NCBI GenBank assembly: GCA_902729315.2
Contig: LR746265.1
Span: forward strand, 3,266,892-3,330,891
Reading direction: 5' to 3'
DNA from: Spirodela intermedia
Taxonomy: Eukaryota; Streptophyta; Magnoliopsida; Alismatales; Araceae
DNA: 64,000 nt
This document shows, one piece after another, positions 57,958-64,000 of this stretch (the first letter of the stretch is position 1; each line of letters begins with the position of its first letter). Made by a program: the position numbers and the translations under genes. The notes under the pieces were generated by a model, which was not told where the DNA came from, made no database searches, and saw nothing but the letters and a program-made list of their open reading frames with translations.

Positions 57958-60900
57958 GGTAACCTGCTCCATGCGGCCTTGATGCAGGTTAATGAGAAAA
58001 ATGAGGTAACAGTTTCCCTTGATTTATCACTGTTGCCTATTGGGATCCTTTTAGCCTACAAGTTTTCATATCTGGTACCTGCAGTAGCATGACAGCACTG
58101 GAGTCTGTTCCCCCGTAAACTCACTAAGACACCATGTTCCATTTCAAACTAGGGATGCCCATATGCCAGAAGGCTGGCCCGCCCCTATTACCTCCACTCT
58201 TTGGTCTCAAGATAAAATGTAGGAAGAAAAATAGGTTTAGCATGGGCAAACCAGGTCCGTATCCGGGTCAGCTCCAGTCTCCAGCAAGGTTTTCTTTGAC
58301 AGGTTAAAGACCATCTCTCTCTCTATATAGAGGGGAGTATATGAGCTCTGTAAAGGATGTGCTTGGTGGCCTGGCCCATTATTAGAGTCAAGCACATGCA
58401 TAGAATATGCTCTCCCCTTGGGCCAACCAAGACAGCCGTATCTCTTCTTCAACAGAGGCACATTTACACCAAACAGTTTGAGATTTTTTTACTTCAACTA
58501 CGGCGCACTACTGGAGGTTTTACGAGCCACGGCTGGAAATCTCCAGGTGTGCCGAGGGCCTTCTAGTCGAGCCAGGAGAGAGATGTTCCCTTCAAGTTCT
58601 ACCCCTACAGCCTATGCTCATCCATGAACTAGGCAATGGAGAGCATATGAACTAGGCGGGAAGGTAGTGAGGCGAAATAGCATGACTTTGTGTGTGGGTA
58701 GCCTTAGTTTATGTCCCACAGTGCCCGCTGTGTTTTTGAGATGTATATGTTGGCCTTCTATTAGTCCGAGTAGCAGTCATCACTCTTTGGCCCCCTTTCC
58801 ATGGTCTACACCGATTCTTTCGGCGTTCTTGTCCTTAATCCACAAGCGTTGGTCGAATACGATGCCCAGATGGGTGAGAAGCATCTCCCCACATGACCTA
58901 ACATTGATAAAAATCGGATTAATTGTCTCGGAAAATAATCGAGCCTGCGACCTCGTTGAGCGTATAAAACGATCAAGAAAGGAAGCAGAAAAATCAAACT
59001 GTTTCAGCTTTTGCTCTATTTTTCATAGAAAAACTCTGGAAGGGGGGAGGGTGGGAAGGTGGGACGGGAAGCTGGGGCGTGACGCTCGAGAGACCTCCAC
59101 CTACCCTGACAACCTTCTGGTCGCCCTGACTAAATCCACCGATGGATGTTGTTGGTGCATAGTCAGCGGCCGTAAACCTCATGCAGCATGGTCACACTCA
59201 CCCTGCATGACCGCACGTGTGAACTGCTGCGCCAACATCCCCGCAGGGAAAGGTATTAGTTGGGGGGTCATGTCGATCACTGATATTTGAGGTGGGTGCG
59301 GAGAGGGATGAGGGGCTTGACGTAACGCCCGCTGTCTCCCACACCGTCTTGGTCACAAGAACAGCCGAGGAGGAATCTATCTTTTGTAGCGTAGTAAGGG
59401 CTTTCCCTCCCCATGTCCTGCCCGTGAGACATGCCCTTCTCCCCTGTCGTCTTCCTTTTATCTCCTTCGCCTTTATCCAATGACTAGCAGTTCGCAAATC
59501 GCTCCTCTGCATCGATCCAAACCACCCCACCCCTCCCTCCCTCTCTCTGTGCAGTCCTCTCCTAATCGTCGCATGATCCTGCCTTCTCCAACCCCACCAT
59601 TCTGCCACTGCTTCCCACGTCTCGATCGTGCCAGCCGATGAGCTGGCACCGCATGTCGCTGGTTGACCTCTTGTCGCCATCGTCACATGGGCCGTATCAG
59701 GAGCCATGATCGAACCTCAGAGAATTCCTCGCGATTATCCCAATTCTTGTTGCGTGGGACATTGCTCTGATGCGTGTATTTACATCGCTACACGTGTGAG
59801 AAATCAATAAGAGTACATGCGGTCAACTATTATAATCATATTACATCGATGTAAAGAAATGGAGGAATCCTTACTCGTTCTTGTTGATGGGTTGCGTTCA
59901 TCTCATGTTTCATTCTACGAAAGATATTTACAGATTATTGAGATCCCCACTGACGCGAAGAAATTAAATAAATGTCAAGAAAGCTTGCCGTGGAGCGGTG
60001 GCTGTGGCGTCTTCTCCGTCGTCCGTTGTCGCCGGCAAGGAGCTGCCGTGAGGGTCTTCGCGGCTTCTGAGCTGAGATGGATCCCACAGACCCACAGGCC
60101 AAGTCGTCTCAAGAGTCGGAATCTACTGCACACCGTGTGCCTCCGTCGGCTAAGCGACGAGAAGCGCTCTTTTTCGAGCATTCATAGGAAGCAGTGCTTG
60201 AGGCACCCGAATGGACGATTTATTAGGCTAAAGCCCATCCCGAGCCTCTGCAGCTCCTGCTCCTTGACGTACAATTAGATTTTTCATTTTAGATTTCAGT
60301 TCATGCATTCTTGGGAACATTTATTTTGGAGATCCTTGGATTCTTATTTCTTATTAGCATTGTAAAATATTAAATAAGATATGCGACAACTAGCATGGAT
60401 AGGGAAAGTTAATGTCAAGCAACGAGAAATCATGTCAATAAGTCCCTAGAGATTCATATATAGTCCATAAATTGGCTATAAATATGCCTAAAGCCATGAT
60501 GGAAATAAGCAACCGCTAAAACAGACCGAGGTATGGTGTTCCTGCAACGATATAACATGATCACTAACGATAACAACAATTAGGTCAAGATATGCCCGAT
60601 TGGGTAGGTTTTGACTGGAAGGTCACGCTTTCTAGAAAACAACGTAATAGAACTATTTGGTGTATATGATACTACTGTTAACATTTAATACAATAACCTA
60701 CCCATTGTTAAAATCAAGTGGTTTTCTAATGAGAAAACAACGTGCACAGTCTCACTCTAATGAGAAAACCTCGTCAATTGCAAGTAGAGCAACGCTGTTT
60801 TATTCTACTGAACAAGAGGTTTCGTACAAGAGAGACTAGACCCTCGGACAGACGGACTGCAGAAGCAGAGAAACGCGCGTGTTGAGGTGAAAACCTTAAA

Positions 60901-61844
60901 TAAGTACCGACTCGATTGGACAACTAGGAGACCGAGGTCCGGGAATTCTGGGAGGGGTTTTGGAAGAACATGAAGAAAGTGGCAGTCCACATGCGCCAGA
61001 ATGTGTCATCTGGGCGTTTGACAGATGAACGTGTCTCCATCGTTCGATCGAGGATAATCGCCATTAATGCGAAGCCAGTGACCACGAATCGTGAAACACT
61101 TCAATGGAAGGGAGAGCAGAGACTTTCACGTCGAGTTCGTCAGGAGAGGGCCGCGAGAGCCGTCCCCGGTTCTTTGTTTTTACCGGGTTCGTTGTAGTTT
61201 TCTTGCTGTTGGGTGGCTTTCACTTTGTCCTTGGTGATTTAACGGCCACTGAAGGCTTGTAACAGTTGAGCGTTTGACCAAGGTTGCGAGAAGATGGAGA
61301 TGTATGAGCCATTGCCACCCGGTCTTCTTCCTTCCACTCTCATTCGCCTTTCCTTGTCGTCCGAGTTTGTCCTTACAGACTTGCGATATTCTGCTGATTT
61401 TTCGGTTCCTCAATATTTTTACGGGTATTAAATTCCACAAGGCACTTGATTCTATCCATGCGCGATTTTTCTACTGCGGCACGCTTCTGAAAGTTGAGTT
61501 AGACCAACTTTGTGTGGAGCCATCTAACAACTTGTCATCGTCCTCCCCCCTCCCCCCTCCCCCCTCTCTTTTTCTCTCTCTCTCTCTCGATCTATCTTTA
61601 TCTATATATATATAATATCAGTTTTTGCATATCTGTCTGTCTATCGTCATCTATCAATATGGACTGGTGAGAATTTATTGGCGTTCGTTCAACTACATTC
61701 GAGTTATCAGTATGTCTCAAAATCTTCACGGGCATTGATACTGCCGTAGAAGCATGGTAGCTATTCTTCCCGATTATGCTCGAGTCAATTCTAACATCAA
61801 GGAGGAAAACAGTTATATTGGTGACTGGCTACGTGGTCAACTTG

Positions 61845-61847
<3 letters not shown>

Positions 61848-61915
<68 letters not shown>
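61848..61915. repeat. (GA)n microsatellite, about 68 bp
   Basis: Uninterrupted GA dinucleotides. The Arg-Glu and Ser-Leu reading frames across it are repeat products. Confidence 0.98.
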
Positions 61916-61919
<4 letters not shown>

Positions 61920-64000
61920 GACCGATCTAAAGAGAAGAAAACTAAATCGTTCCACTCCCCAGAAAGGTCAAAGGCTATGAAACCAAAAAGAGCTCTCATG
62001 ACACGATGCGATACACAGCCTTTTTTTCTGGGCATGTAAGTTTGTGTCCGTTGCTGCGAGAATTATTGAAAACTTCCTCTCTTGTCCGTTCCGACGACCC
62101 TCCTCCCCTCCTCCCCTCCGTCGATTGGACCCCAACGCGGAATCTTGAGCCTGCGGCACTAGCGGGGCCCGACCTCGCTATCGCTGGCTCAGCAGCTCCC
62201 TATAATGAAAAGGACGTCGCATCTCCCGCGTGTTGAGGATATCCACGAGCTCAGGTACTACGCAATACTTAGAAAGATGACTCGTACACGACTTTTTCAA
62301 GGGTTCGTTAAATAAATAATAACCCATGGAGCAACTTCCACACCACAGTTGTAGACAATTTGGTGGAACCCGCTCTAAGGAATAATTTTTAAGCCGCAGT
62401 GGTAGACGATTGGCGTAATTTGGTGTTTACCCTCTCCATGCCTCCCCCCTCCTCTCTCTCACCCAATATCTCTCCTTATTTCATAGCTAGTCAGGTTTGG
62501 ATAATGCAAATAATCTTCGTAATAAATGAGCTGACATGTAATATCATCATACCGATGCTCACAACTTTAAAGCATTATTATTCATGAATGGACCATTATT
62601 TGTACTTCCTCTTGTGAGTTTTAAAGGAAGTGCCACCTTCAATTGTTTTGGTGAAACTGAATTAGCTTCTGCAGCCTGAATATGTAGCGTCAATGAAAAA
62701 TATAGGCTTTGTATAATAATTTACAATATTCAATTATGGTCCAGATTTCTCTTACAACAAGGTAAACTACGATCTAACTGTAAGGTGAAATAAAAATCAT
62801 GGGTATTGAGCATCCTATGTCACAAACTTTGTAAAGTTTTCATTATAGACATTCAAAAATATAATTACACAGGACTTCTTATGTCATTTCTTAGAAAAAT
62901 AAATAATCTGAGTTTCCTACTTGCGGGGTGGATAAGAACGAGGAAGATGACCGCCATAGTGTGGACGAGTCCACAAAAGAGGCGTATCCTCGAACTCCTC
63001 GAGCCTCATCCTTCCTAGATGTCGACCGAGACTTAAAATGGGCGCCAGAACGGACTTTCCTGATCATTAACCAGCGATCAGAAAGCACTTCTATAGTTCT
63101 TTATTTTGTCATGTACATTAACTTGGCGTAACTAATGGGACCCTAAAGTGGTTTGACCTCAGGGCTCCATTATGATCTCCTTAGAAGAATCATTCGCCAC
63201 TTGGCTTATAAACTAAAGAAAAACCCATGAAGCATGAGTAAGCCTCTTTAAAGTTTGACCACATAAAACTTTCAAAACTTTTACGATAACCATTCAATCG
63301 AACCGTGTAGATATTCTAACGTAAGAACTGGAAGTGTCAGAGATATTCTTTCTGTTGTCTGTGATTAATGGTTCACCTCTCCATGTTCTACCGTAGTGGT
63401 TCTACCGTAACTTGCACCCCTCCATGTTTATCTCATCGTAGTTCCGTAGAGGAATTCTCCTTGCTTCTCGTTGGGTTCGGAGCCTTGCGTTCGTGATTCC
63501 CTGTCACATCCGAGCTTGTTCCGCTGTTTTATTGGAGTTTGAATCAGTCCTGGTCCCCATGAGCCCATACGGCGCAGTAGCATAGCGCTGCACAGTGGAC
63601 CATGAAAGCCGGTCACATGCGATGCCATGCGCGTGTTTCGTCGCAGCCCCTTGTGAATAAAATACCACAACCTAGGAGCTCACTTGGGTTACGATATTTG
63701 ACGGTTTGTCTTCAGAATCTTATTTTCTTTTATTGAATGGTTACCCACGATCTAGAAGGTTTTATCTTTCAGCGATTGTTTTGAATTTTTCTTCAATAAT
63801 GAGGCAATTAAAGTTTACAATAGTCAACATCAAAGCCGGTCATTGACTGTGTAAATCTAGGAGCTTGATCCATTAAACCATGAATTAATTTTTAGTTTTA
63901 GTGGCATATCCGAATCCAACTCAAACCAGCGACCATGGAACTTTAATTTGGTCGACCACTCTAGTGTCATAAGACATAATGGTAATCAATCATTTCAAAA

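Larger units (their letters stand above)
57646..64000. other. Intergenic DNA 3' of CHR19, no gene supported
   Basis: The first few hundred bases include the CHR19 3' UTR. The rest holds short unrelated ORFs on both strands, the longest 207 codons (58667-59290, plus) and 169 codons (59707-59198, minus). They overlap and show no domain, signal or splice pattern I recognise. Microsatellites at 57936-57957 and 61848-61915 are listed separately. Confidence 0.5.

Noticed and set aside
58667-59707. Overlapping 207-codon (+) and 169-codon (-) ORFs
   Set aside because: They compete for the same DNA, show no recognised domain, signal peptide or splice context, and have irregular composition.
61776-62039. 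ORFs with Arg-Glu or Ser-Leu runs on both strands
   Set aside because: Produced by the 68-bp GA microsatellite.

Overview
The window is nuclear DNA of a flowering plant. Its genes have many GT-AG introns. Their closest recognisable relatives are plant-specific families: PAO2/3/4-type polyamine oxidase, RABF2 GTPase, SH4-like trihelix factor, PUX7, AAE-clade CoA ligase, CHR19 and a plant defensin. Ty1/copia retrotransposons fill the gaps. Very GC-rich exons (trihelix, CoA ligase, last two PAO exons) next to AT-rich introns, together with long CT/GA microsatellites, fit a monocot or early-diverging angiosperm better than a typical eudicot. That lineage call is an inference.

Layout. 26-502: last exon of a gene entering from the left (+), probably nucleoporin NDC1, with a 3' region holding a 45-bp tandem repeat. 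1470-6256: peroxisomal polyamine oxidase (+), 10 exons, 492 aa, C-terminal SRM, with a 47-codon upstream ORF in its leader. 6257-17600: gene-free and repeat-rich. It contains a plastid ycf2-like scrap, a complete but decayed copia element (8476-13477, minus) with both LTRs, and a 3'-truncated copia element (about 13860-17575, minus). 18342-18702: two-exon defensin (-). 20461-23980: seven-exon Rab5/RABF2 GTPase (-), transcribed divergently from the trihelix transcription factor (25244-26935, +). 29073-37062: ten-exon PUX7-type UBA-UAS-UBX protein (-). 38611-42809: a third copia element (+) with both LTRs. 44269-46124: two-exon acyl-activating enzyme ending in SRL (+). 48186-57645: twelve-exon SNF2 helicase CHR19 (+). 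From 57646 to the end I find no convincing gene.

Gene models were assembled by hand from splice sites, phase and family conservation. PAO, the Rab, PUX7, CHR19, the trihelix gene, the CoA ligase and the defensin each close into a single frame. PAO needs a GA-AG and a GC-AG intron to do so, and the Rab needs a GC-AG intron.

These are independent housekeeping or defence genes and I see no operon-like or cluster logic. Two encode enzymes predicted to enter the peroxisome (PAO via SRM, CoA ligase via SRL). The most noteworthy points are the PAO upstream ORF, the GA donor in PAO, an Ala-to-Asp change in the otherwise intact DTAGQE motif of the Rab5 GTPase, the apparent absence of a UIM in PUX7, and a perfect 16-bp inverted repeat between the first two genes. 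I found no evidence for a wholly new multi-gene system.
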